Positions 8,067 through 15,536 of a DNA stretch of 64,000 bases are shown here, piece after piece. The first letter of the stretch is position 1. Every line of letters starts with the position of its first letter. A program made the translations under genes and the position numbers. The stretch covers positions 62,001 to 126,000 of the forward strand of contig JWIT01000006.1 in assembly GCA_000949895.1 (NCBI GenBank). The letters are read 5' to 3'. The notes under the pieces were generated by a model. The model was not told where the DNA came from and made no database searches. It saw only the letters and a program-made list of their open reading frames with translations. Source of the DNA: Agrobacterium arsenijevicii. GTDB taxonomy: Bacteria; Pseudomonadota; Alphaproteobacteria; Rhizobiales; Rhizobiaceae.

Positions 8067-8100
8067 GCGCAATTCAATTGTGCGCAATATAATTTTGCGC
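8067..8100. promoter_or_regulatory. Two abutting OhrR operators (ohr-ohrR)
   Basis: Two 19-bp dyads share four bases: GCGCAATTCAATTGTGCGC (8067-8085) and GCGCAATATAATTTTGCGC (8082-8100). Arms are GCGCA(A)/(T)TGCGC. They lie between the divergent ohr and ohrR starts, as expected for OhrR autoregulation and ohr repression. Similar AT-rich dyads are the known targets of OhrR proteins. Confidence 0.8.
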
Positions 8101-8218
8101 ATTGAATAAAAAATCGTTTTTTGCGATAATTTCACGAAATTTCGCCGCGCATCCATGTGGCAGGAACCGAAAGGCAGGGCTGATTGTTCCCTTCCCGGTT
8201 GATTTTTGGAGCAGAACA

Positions 8219-8677
8219 ATGGGCGCAGAGGGCAACGACATGAATATGGAAAGCCTGCTGAGGCTGGACCAGCAGATATGCTTTGCCCTTTACGGCGCGG
8301 CGCACGCCTTCACGCGCGCCTACAAGCCGCTGCTGGACCCGATCGGCCTGACCTATCCGCAATATCTGGTCATGATGGCGTTATGGGAAAAGGAAACCGC
8401 CACCGTCAAGGCGCTCGGCGAAATGCTGGGCCTCGATTCAGGCACGCTCTCCCCGTTGCTGAAGCGGCTGGAACATGCGGGATTGATTACCCGCAAACGC
8501 GGCACGGTAGACGAGCGGCAGGTGCTGGTGGCCGTGACGCCGAAGGGCGCCGACCTCAAGAAAGAGGGCGTCAAGATCATGGCCGCAATCGGCGGCGCCA
8601 CCGGCTGCGGGCTGGAGGAATTGGCGCAACTGCGCGACCAGGTGAACGCGTTGAAGGATGGCCTCACCCGGCCGTGA
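8219..8677 (+). CDS. ohrR: MarR-family organic peroxide sensor OhrR
   Basis: 152 aa from ATG 8219 (TTGGAG upstream); nearby ATGs at 8240 and 8246 are alternatives. The reactive cysteine is in LDQQICFALYGAAHAF (near the N-terminus), and a second Cys in GATGCGLEEL near the C-terminus suggests the two-cysteine class that forms an intersubunit disulfide. The winged helix is at LGEMLGLDSGTLSPLLKRLEHAGL. It diverges from ohr across paired operators. OhrR represses ohr until organic hydroperoxide oxidises the sensor cysteine. Confidence 0.95.
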   Translation: MGAEGNDMNMESLLRLDQQICFALYGAAHAFTRAYKPLLDPIGLTYPQYLVMMALWEKETATVKALGEMLGLDSGTLSPLLKRLEHAGLITRKRGTVDERQVLVAVTPKGADLKKEGVKIMAAIGGATGCGLEELAQLRDQVNALKDGLTRP

Positions 8678-8682
8678 TCCCG

Positions 8683-8710
8683 AAAAAAAGGCGGCACAAG
8701 GCCGCCTTTT
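8683..8710. terminator. Bidirectional intrinsic terminator, ohrR / L,D-transpeptidase
   Basis: AAAAGGCGGC (8686-8695), ACAAG loop, GCCGCCTTTT (8701-8710): a 10-bp stem with A- and T-runs on opposite sides, between the convergent ohrR and ldt genes. Confidence 0.85.
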
Positions 8711-8729
8711 CATACAAATGGGCTTTGGC

Positions 8730-9455
8730 TTACTGCCACACCACCACACGCGCCTTCTGCGGCACGCGGTCGTAGAGGTCGATGACGTCCTGGTTCATCA
8801 GGCGTACGCAGCCGGAAGAGACGGCCTTGCCGATGGAGTTCCATTCCGGCGAGCCGTGCAGGCGGTAAAGCGTGTCCTTGCCGTTCTGGAAGATGTAGAG
8901 CGCGCGGGCGCCGAGCGGGTTCTTCAGCCCCGGCGGCATGCCGCCGTTCTTGGAGGAATATTTGACCAGTTCCGGCTGGCGGGCGACCATTTCGTCCGGC
9001 GGGGTCCATTTCGGCCACTTCTGGCGCCACTGGATGACGCCTTCACCCGACCAGGCGAAACCATCGCGGCCGATGCCGACGCCGTAACGCATGGCGCTGC
9101 CGCCCTGCTCCACGACATAGAGGAAGCGCGAGCGCGTATCCACGACGACAGTGCCGGGGCGCTCGCCGGTCGGATCGACGACGCGCTGGCGATAAAAGCG
9201 CCGGTCGATTTTCTGATAAGGGATTGCCGGAATGACGTAACCGCCATCCTCGACGGAGCCGTACATGACGGCCAGTTCCGCATCGCTGACACCAGACGAG
9301 AACATCTGGCGGAAATCGCTGCCGATGCTGCTCGCCTGCTGGCGAATGGCTTCACCCGTGCCGGAGGAAGCGCAACCTGCCAGCAACGAAGCGGAGGAAA
9401 TACCCAGAAGGGAAAGGAAAGTGCGTCTGGAAAGATCTGTGTCGGTGCTTGTCAT
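8730..9455 (-). CDS. L,D-transpeptidase (YkuD domain), exported
   Basis: 241 aa from ATG 9455, where a twin-arginine signal (LSRRTFLSLLGISSASLLAGC) begins; the same segment ends in a LAGC lipobox, so it may be a Tat-exported lipoprotein. The YkuD catalytic domain is at about residues 90-235, with the HGSPEWNSIGKAVSSGCVRLMN motif holding the nucleophilic Cys (SSGCVR) and upstream His. These enzymes make 3-3 peptidoglycan cross-links or attach lipoproteins or outer-membrane proteins to the wall. A paralogue lies directly upstream on the same strand, and rhizobia rely heavily on L,D-transpeptidation for polar growth. Confidence 0.93.
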   Translation of the reverse strand: MTSTDTDLSRRTFLSLLGISSASLLAGCASSGTGEAIRQQASSIGSDFRQMFSSGVSDAELAVMYGSVEDGGYVIPAIPYQKIDRRFYRQRVVDPTGERPGTVVVDTRSRFLYVVEQGGSAMRYGVGIGRDGFAWSGEGVIQWRQKWPKWTPPDEMVARQPELVKYSSKNGGMPPGLKNPLGARALYIFQNGKDTLYRLHGSPEWNSIGKAVSSGCVRLMNQDVIDLYDRVPQKARVVVWQ

Positions 9456-9614
9456 AAGGCCGGATTGTCCCACATTTCGAACGGCTAAATCGCCGTTGTA
9501 CATCGTTTGTTCCACGTACACAGGCGTATTGCGAAAATAGTTAACCGACCGCTAAAAGCCAGTCACAAGGCGCTGGAGGAACCCCACGATGCAGCGCTTT
9601 CTTTTAGAAAGTGG

Positions 9615-10523
9615 TCAGATAACCACAATCTGTGCGCCCTGCGGCACGCGCTCGTAGAGGTCGATCACATCCTGATTGAGCATGCGCACGCAGCCGGACG
9701 AGGTCGCCTTTCCGACGGACTGCCAGTCGGGCGTGCCGTGTACGCGGTAAAGCGTGTCCTTGCCGTCCTTGAAAATATAGAGCGCGCGGGCACCGAGCGG
9801 ATTGTTGAGACCCGGTGTCATGCCGCCATTTTTGGCGGAGATTGAGGTGAGTTCCGGCTGGCGCTTGACCATTTCGTCCGGCGGCGTCCAGCGCGGCCAT
9901 TTCGCCTTCCACTGGATCTTGCCGCGACCCGACCAGGCATAACCGTCACGCCCGAGGCCGACGCCATAACGGATCGCCTTGCCACCCGACTGCACGAGAT
10001 AAAGGAAATGCTGTTTCGTATCCACGATGATGGTGCCCGGCGCTTCCGCCGTCTGGTAGCTCACCTCTTGCCTCAGGTAACGCGAATCGATGCGACCATA
10101 GGGAATAGCCGGCAGGGAGCGGTCCTCGTCGCGGATCGGACCATACATGACCCGATGCAGCGGATTGGAGACCGGCAGGCCATAGGCCATCGTCTGTCCC
10201 TGCGCCTGCGGCACATTCAGGCCCTGCACCTGCGGCGCGCTGAGGCCCTGCCCGCGCACCGGCGGGCCGTATTCCTGATGGAAGCGGGTTCTGAACAGAT
10301 CCGGCGGACGCGTGGAAAGCTGGCCCGGCTGCGGCGGCAGTTCTGGCTGGCGATTGGAGCTGACGGAATTGAAATTGAAGACCGGCGCCGTTTCCTGCAC
10401 GAAGACATCCGGGTTCATCCGGCTCGTATCCGTCACGAAAAGGCAGCCGCTCAGGAGAGGCAGCAGCGCGAGACCCGCCAGGGAGGCCGCCCGGCGGCAA
10501 GTTTTCAATAGGAGTGCTGTCAT
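9615..10523 (-). CDS. L,D-transpeptidase (YkuD domain), lipoprotein
   Basis: 302 aa. Signal peptide with lipobox LLSGC at residues 23-27 predicts outer-membrane lipoprotein processing. A Gln/Pro/Gly-rich linker (about 60-120, repeats of PQ.QGL/PQAQG) separates it from the C-terminal YkuD domain, whose catalytic motif is SSGCVRMLNQDV. The domain is closely similar to the neighbour at 8730-9455 (shared WSG.G.IQW..KWP.WTPPDEMV.RQPEL), so the pair is a tandem duplication with different export signals and linkers. No good terminator separates them. Confidence 0.93.
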   Translation of the reverse strand: MTALLLKTCRRAASLAGLALLPLLSGCLFVTDTSRMNPDVFVQETAPVFNFNSVSSNRQPELPPQPGQLSTRPPDLFRTRFHQEYGPPVRGQGLSAPQVQGLNVPQAQGQTMAYGLPVSNPLHRVMYGPIRDEDRSLPAIPYGRIDSRYLRQEVSYQTAEAPGTIIVDTKQHFLYLVQSGGKAIRYGVGLGRDGYAWSGRGKIQWKAKWPRWTPPDEMVKRQPELTSISAKNGGMTPGLNNPLGARALYIFKDGKDTLYRVHGTPDWQSVGKATSSGCVRMLNQDVIDLYERVPQGAQIVVI

Positions 10524-10628
10524 CTGAACCGCTTCATGAAACCAAGTTTGACCGCATGATGCATGGCGCGGCTGGCGCGAGGCTGGTGTGCGCTTTTCAA
10601 AAAAAATCGGAAAAGCGCATTTTTGCCC

Positions 10629-10659
10629 TTGAACCTCTAGTTGCTAGAGGTGCCAGATT
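10629..10659 (+). promoter_or_regulatory. MerR-family (ZntR/CadR-type) promoter of the P1B-ATPase
   Basis: A TTGAAC -35 (10629-10634) and CAGATT -10 (10654-10659) are separated by 19 bp rather than 17, with the perfect dyad ACCTCTAG-TTG-CTAGAGGT (10633-10651) filling the spacer. This over-long spacer with a central dyad is diagnostic of promoters activated by MerR-type metal regulators. The motif resembles Zn/Cd/Pb-responsive sites. No merR gene lies within this window near the ATPase, so the regulator is encoded elsewhere. Confidence 0.85.
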
Positions 10660-10690
10660 GGCTGTCGAGTGGAATTCAGGAGCGGAAATC

Positions 10691-13420
10691 ATGAATATTT
10701 CGACAGGCATGAACATCAAGCCAGACGACAGCGAGCAACTGACCTTCTCCGTCGGCGGCATGGATTGCGGCAGCTGCGCGGCGAAGATCGAGACCGCACT
10801 CTCCCGCCTGCCCGGTGTTGCCGACGTAAAGGTGTCCGTTGCACGGGAAAGACTGAACCTGTCGCTGGCCGAGAACAAAACGCCGGTCGAAAAAATCGAG
10901 GATACGCTGCGCAAGCTCGGATTCAAACCGGCTTTGCTGCCGCAGGAGAAGGCTCCCCGGGCAAAAGTCGAAGCAGATCATGACCATCACGACCATTCGA
11001 CGTGCGGAGGTCATCATGCCGAGATCGACACTCCAGCAAGCACGAACACCAGCAACAGCAGCGATAGCAATGCGTTGATCTTTTCGGTCGGCGGCATGGA
11101 TTGCGGCAGCTGCGCGGCGAAGATCGAGACCGCGCTGTCCCGCCTGCCCGGCGTTGCCGACGTCAAGGTCTCGGTTGCACGCGAAAGACTGAACCTGTCG
11201 CTCACCGAAAGCAAAACCCCGGTCGAAAAAATCGAGGACACGCTGCGCAAGCTCGGGTTCAAGCCCGCCTTGCTGCCGCAGGAAAAGGCTGCGCGCGGAA
11301 AGGTGGAAGATCACGAGCATGATCATGGATCGTGCAGCGGCGACCATCATGACCACGATCATTCGGGGCATGATCACTCAAGTCACGATCATTCGGGCCA
11401 CGATCACGCCGGACATGATCATTCGGATCACGACCACGCCAATTGCGGCGGCCACGACCATGATCACGCCAAGCATTCGCATGATCACGCGCAGACGGAG
11501 CAGGCAGCCCAAAGCACTGAGGTCGGACATGCGCATGGCGCGGATGAAAAAGGTGCATGGTGGCGCACCGCCAAGGCCCGTAACACCTTCACCGGCACCA
11601 TTCTGGTCGCGGCCGCCTATGCGGCGGAACTGACCTTTCCGGCATGGGGCGGTTACGCCTTCATCGTCGCAACGCTGGTCACGCTGTTTCCCATTGCGCG
11701 CAACGCCTTCAACGCCGCACGTTTCGGCGCGATCTTCACCATCGAGATGTTGATGACGATTGCCGCCATCGGCGCCATCATCATCGGCGAGGCGGAAGAA
11801 GCGGCCATCGTCGTGCTGCTCTTCTCCGTCGGCGAGTTGTTGGAGGGCTTTGCGGCCGCTCGTGCGCGTTCGGGCATCAAGGCTCTCGGCTCACTTTTGC
11901 CGAAGACCGCGCTGGTGGAAGAAAACGGCTCCCTTCGGCAGGTGGCTGCCGATCAGGTCCGCATCGGCCAGGTAGTCGTGGCGCGGCCGGGTGACCGCAT
12001 CGCCGCCGATGGCGTGGTGATGGACGGAGAATCCAGCGTCGACGAATCGCCGATGACCGGCGAAAGCATTCCGGTCGCCAAGGAAAAGGGCGCGCGCGTC
12101 TTTGCGGGTTCGATCAACCATGACGGTTCGCTGCGCATCCGGGTCGACCGGGCGCCGGAAGACAACACCATTGCCCGCATCATCACGCTTGTCGAAGAAG
12201 CGCAGGATGCCCGCGCCCCGACCGAGCGCTTCATCCAGAACTTCTCGCGTTATTACATGCCGCTGATCGTAGCGATTTCGGCGCTCACCATCGTCGTGCC
12301 GCCGCTTGTCGGCCTTGGCGACTGGGACACCTGGATTTATCGCGGTCTCGCATTGCTGCTGATCGGTTGCCCCTGCGCGCTCGTCATTTCCGTTCCCGCG
12401 GCCATCGCCTCCAGTCTTTCGGCTGCGGCACGGCACGGCATGCTGGTCAAAGGCGGCGCGGTTATCGAAATGCTGGCACGCACCGAAACCGTCGCCTTCG
12501 ACAAGACCGGCACGCTGACGCTCGGCGAACCCGTGGTAACTGACGTGGTGGCGCTTGACGGCAACGAGGCCGGGCTGATCGCTGAAGCCGCGACCATCGA
12601 GCACGAATCGAGCCATCCGCTGGCACGAGCCATCGTCAACCATGCCAACAAGGCCGGCGTGAAGCCCCTGCCCGGTTCGGACATCAAGGCGATTTCCGGT
12701 CGCGGCATGCAGGGTACCGTCGGCGGTAAGCGCCTGTTCATCGGTGCACCGCGTTTTGCAACCGAAGTCGGCACACTCTCGAAGGACCTCGCCGATCGCA
12801 TTTCCGCACTGGAAAGCGAAGGCAAGACGGTGGCCGTCGTCATGGCCGGCGGTGGGGCAAGCGGTCTCTTCGCCATGCGCGACGAGCCACGCAAGGATGC
12901 GGCTGATGGCATCAAGGCGCTGAAGGAGATGGGTATCTCCTCGCTGATGCTGTCGGGCGACAATGCCCGCACGGCAAAGGCCATTGGCAACAAGCTTGGG
13001 CTTGAAGCGCGTGGCGAATTGCTGCCGCAGAACAAGGTCGAGGAAATCCGCAAGCTTGCCCAGAAGAAAACCGTAGTGATGGTCGGCGACGGCATCAATG
13101 ATGCGCCTGCCCTTGCGGCGGCCAGCGTCGGTGTCGCCATCGGCTCGGGTACTGACGTGGCGATGGAAGCGGCGGATGCGGCGCTGATGCGCAACAATGT
13201 CGGTGATGCCGCCCGCCTCATCGGCCTTTCGCGCGCCACGATGGCGAATATCCGCCAGAACGTGACCATCGCACTCGGTCTGAAGGCAGTGTTTCTGGTG
13301 ACAACCGTCACCGGTCTTTCCGGCCTGTGGCTTGCCGTCTTTGCCGATACCGGTGCCACGGTTCTCGTCACTGCCAATGCCATGCGGCTGCTCGGTTATT
13401 TCAACCGCAACAAAGCCTGA
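10691..13420 (+). CDS. Zn/Cd/Pb-transporting P1B-type ATPase
   Basis: 909 aa from ATG 10691 (AGGAGCGGAAATC upstream). Two HMA domains (about residues 15-80 and 130-200), each with GGMDCGSC, are followed by a very His/Asp-rich segment (about 200-270) and then the P-type core. The core shows IGCPCAL (the CPC transmembrane metal site), DKTGTLT (phosphorylated Asp), SSHPLA and GDGINDAP. CPC with this context is the P1B-2 class that exports Zn2+, Cd2+ and Pb2+ to the periplasm. The MerR-type promoter upstream supports metal-induced expression. The near-identical HMA copies indicate a recent internal duplication. Confidence 0.95.
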   Translation: MNISTGMNIKPDDSEQLTFSVGGMDCGSCAAKIETALSRLPGVADVKVSVARERLNLSLAENKTPVEKIEDTLRKLGFKPALLPQEKAPRAKVEADHDHHDHSTCGGHHAEIDTPASTNTSNSSDSNALIFSVGGMDCGSCAAKIETALSRLPGVADVKVSVARERLNLSLTESKTPVEKIEDTLRKLGFKPALLPQEKAARGKVEDHEHDHGSCSGDHHDHDHSGHDHSSHDHSGHDHAGHDHSDHDHANCGGHDHDHAKHSHDHAQTEQAAQSTEVGHAHGADEKGAWWRTAKARNTFTGTILVAAAYAAELTFPAWGGYAFIVATLVTLFPIARNAFNAARFGAIFTIEMLMTIAAIGAIIIGEAEEAAIVVLLFSVGELLEGFAAARARSGIKALGSLLPKTALVEENGSLRQVAADQVRIGQVVVARPGDRIAADGVVMDGESSVDESPMTGESIPVAKEKGARVFAGSINHDGSLRIRVDRAPEDNTIARIITLVEEAQDARAPTERFIQNFSRYYMPLIVAISALTIVVPPLVGLGDWDTWIYRGLALLLIGCPCALVISVPAAIASSLSAAARHGMLVKGGAVIEMLARTETVAFDKTGTLTLGEPVVTDVVALDGNEAGLIAEAATIEHESSHPLARAIVNHANKAGVKPLPGSDIKAISGRGMQGTVGGKRLFIGAPRFATEVGTLSKDLADRISALESEGKTVAVVMAGGGASGLFAMRDEPRKDAADGIKALKEMGISSLMLSGDNARTAKAIGNKLGLEARGELLPQNKVEEIRKLAQKKTVVMVGDGINDAPALAAASVGVAIGSGTDVAMEAADAALMRNNVGDAARLIGLSRATMANIRQNVTIALGLKAVFLVTTVTGLSGLWLAVFADTGATVLVTANAMRLLGYFNRNKA
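10741..11290 (+). repeat. Internal tandem duplication encoding two HMA domains
   Basis: About 200 nt around 10745-10965 recurs at about 11085-11300 with only a few, mostly synonymous, differences, the copies being separated by a spacer encoding a His- then Ser/Asn-rich linker. Both encode the same GMDCGSC metal-binding domain. Confidence 0.85.
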
Positions 13421-13438
13421 TCACAAGCCCTCCCAAAC

Positions 13439-13469
13439 CGGCCGAGCCCCGTTAATCCGGGCTCGGCCG
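13439..13469 (+). terminator. Hairpin after the P1B-ATPase
   Basis: CGGCCGAGCCC / GGGCTCGGCCG, perfect 11-bp stem, 9-nt loop, followed by ATCTCATTTT. Likely terminator despite the weak T-run. Confidence 0.65.
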
Positions 13470-13539
13470 ATCTCATTTTCAGCGTATTGACAAACTAATT
13501 GCGTCCAATAAATACCGCGTACCGCCGTTTTCTACGCGC

Positions 13540-14355
13540 GTGAAAACGAATCCACGCGAGGGAGCGCTGAACTTGGCAAAGCATGGCTATAACCGCATTG
13601 CGTACCGCGCGATCAAGATTGGCGGCAATATCGTCAAGGTCATCTTCTCGATCGATCTGTTTATAAGGCCCGGCAGAAGAAAAACGCTTCCCGAGTTCTT
13701 GCCGGCCAAACGCAGCGCAAAAGCGGAAAAAGCCATTCCCCGCATCATCTGGCAGACGAATTATTCCAACAGGGTGACGACGCCGATCTATGCGAATTTC
13801 CTGTTCAACCGTTGGCTGACCCCGGAATTCGAATATCGCTACCATGATGACGAGGCGTGCCAGACCTATATCGACCGACATTTTCCTGGACGTTATGCCG
13901 ATGCCTTCCGCCGATTGCAGGTCGGTGCCGCCAAGGCGGATTTCTGGCGTATTCTCGTTCTTCTGCAGGAAGGCGGTATCTATCTGGATATCGATTCCAA
14001 TTTTGCGGCCCGCCCGGAAGATGTGATTGGCACGGATGAAGAAGCCGTTTTCATTGCCATGAAAGATGGCGAAATCACAAATTACTTCATGGCTTCCAAA
14101 CCCGGCCACCCGGCGCTGCGGCTGATAGCCGATCGTATTGCCCAGAATATCGAAGAGGGAACGCTCGTCAGCGTCTATGACATGACCGGCCCGACGGTGG
14201 TGCATGCCGTTGTCAAGGAACTCGGGCTGCCGGTTCGCAATTACCGCGAGATGTGCACCCAGGGGCAATTCACCAACAAGCGCGCGCAATATGCCGACAA
14301 AAAAGACGGCGCATGGTGGGCGGAGCAGGCCAAGACGTCCATCGTCAAGAACTGA
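13540..14355 (+). CDS. GT32-like glycosyltransferase (DXD sugar transferase)
   Basis: 271 aa from GTG 13540; a TTG at 13573 with GAGGGAG 8 nt upstream may be the true start. The protein resembles family 32 glycosyltransferases (capsular polysaccharide synthesis, mannosyltransferase OCH1-like): IPRIIWQTN near residue 65, AAKADFWRILVLLQEGGIYLDIDSN with the DXD nucleotide-sugar/metal motif at about 140-155, and a late GPTVVHAVVKE. The acceptor is unknown; a surface polysaccharide is plausible. It stands alone between a terminator and a convergent hydrolase gene. Confidence 0.85.
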   Translation: MKTNPREGALNLAKHGYNRIAYRAIKIGGNIVKVIFSIDLFIRPGRRKTLPEFLPAKRSAKAEKAIPRIIWQTNYSNRVTTPIYANFLFNRWLTPEFEYRYHDDEACQTYIDRHFPGRYADAFRRLQVGAAKADFWRILVLLQEGGIYLDIDSNFAARPEDVIGTDEEAVFIAMKDGEITNYFMASKPGHPALRLIADRIAQNIEEGTLVSVYDMTGPTVVHAVVKELGLPVRNYREMCTQGQFTNKRAQYADKKDGAWWAEQAKTSIVKN

Positions 14356-14382
14356 GAGCTACGCCCTGCTTCACGGCGCCTT

Positions 14383-15348
14383 TCAACCAAATTCATTGAA
14401 GAAGCGAATGCTTTCCGCCACCGCGCCCGGGACAACGCCATTATGCGTGCCGGGCAGCAATTGCTTGTCCACCTTGAACCCGGACGTCAAAGCGCGATCC
14501 ACGAAAAGCTGGTGATCGGCATCGAACGGTCGCTCCTCCGTGCCGCGCAGCAACAGCGTTGGACATTTGAGGCTAGGGCCGAAACAGACCGACGAGCGCA
14601 TGATGAATTCCCGCTCATCGGTGTCGTCGAAACAAAGTTCTTCCGAATAGCGGTTAAAATAACGCCATGAATTGACGCCCGCAGAGATCGGCGCGGCAGC
14701 CCGGAACTTGCGGCTCATGGCCGCCAAAATCGTCAGCGTGCCGCCATTGGAATGGCCGGCGATGAAGAACCGCTTTTTATCGATGCCGGGCAGGCTTTCC
14801 AGATAGGCGGCCGCCGCCAGCGCATCCGCCGTTTCATCGTAGAAACCGGAATAATTGCCGCTCTGGCCGTTCTCCCCCCGGAAGGACGGCAGAAGCACGA
14901 CATAACCCGCCTCCCAATAGGGTCTCATCATCGCCCAATGGCCATCACCGGTGGCATTGCCACCATGCAGGAACAGCACTGCGGGTTTCAGCACCGTCGA
15001 GGGCTGATAATGGGAAAGCCAGGCCACAAGCTCGATCGAACCATCCGGCCCGCCGCGATAGGTCACCCGTTCGGCGCCCGGCGGCGTGCCGAGCGGCGAT
15101 GATTTTTCCGGCGCGGCCATTTTGTGCAGCAGATGGGTGTGGAAACGTTTGCGCGCCTCACCATAATCCTGCTTTTCCAGCGGCAGAATCACAGGCGCAG
15201 GAATGCCCGCTTTCGCGCCCCGCGGCAAAAGTGCGGCCGCTGACAGGCCCACGGCACCGGCCAGAAGGCTGCGCCGCGTCAGGCTCCCTGAAATCACGCC
15301 GCTCTCTTCCTGTCCGAAGGCTGGGGAAAGAAAGCGTTTGTCTGGCAT
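14383..15348 (-). CDS. Alpha/beta hydrolase (prolyl-oligopeptidase-like), Tat-exported
   Basis: 321 aa. A twin-arginine signal (LTRRSLLAGAVGLSAAALL, about residues 23-41) ends near AKA, predicting periplasmic export after folding. The hydrolase domain shows the oxyanion-hole HGGNATGDGH, nucleophile elbow GHSNGGT and a late His in LPGTHNGV. It resembles S9-like dienelactone hydrolases/esterases; the substrate is unknown. Convergent with the glycosyltransferase (28 bp apart). Catalytic triad looks complete: Ser, an Asp in RPFDADH, and His. Confidence 0.88.
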   Translation of the reverse strand: MPDKRFLSPAFGQEESGVISGSLTRRSLLAGAVGLSAAALLPRGAKAGIPAPVILPLEKQDYGEARKRFHTHLLHKMAAPEKSSPLGTPPGAERVTYRGGPDGSIELVAWLSHYQPSTVLKPAVLFLHGGNATGDGHWAMMRPYWEAGYVVLLPSFRGENGQSGNYSGFYDETADALAAAAYLESLPGIDKKRFFIAGHSNGGTLTILAAMSRKFRAAAPISAGVNSWRYFNRYSEELCFDDTDEREFIMRSSVCFGPSLKCPTLLLRGTEERPFDADHQLFVDRALTSGFKVDKQLLPGTHNGVVPGAVAESIRFFNEFG

Positions 15349-15536
15349 ATGCGCACCTGAGCGATCAAAACATTAGAAGCAGTTCATCACTGCGGCGGGA
15401 TACTGTCCAATCACGGATTCGCGAATGACAACAATGTATTCGCAGCCATCGTGGCAATTTCTGGACAAACATTTCCTCATTCCTGCAACACGCACAGGAA
15501 TGAGCGAAATTGATGCCTCGTCCAGCGGCAAGCGCC

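Noticed and set aside
11300..11500. Possible CRISPR-like short repeats in the ATPase
   Set aside because: The CAT/GAC repetition is coding for a His/Asp-rich arm in frame; no regular spacers.
11319..11633. His/Met/Thr-rich ORF overlapping the P1B-ATPase His-rich arm
   Set aside because: Frame-shifted reading of a repetitive GAC/CAT-rich stretch, not an independent gene.
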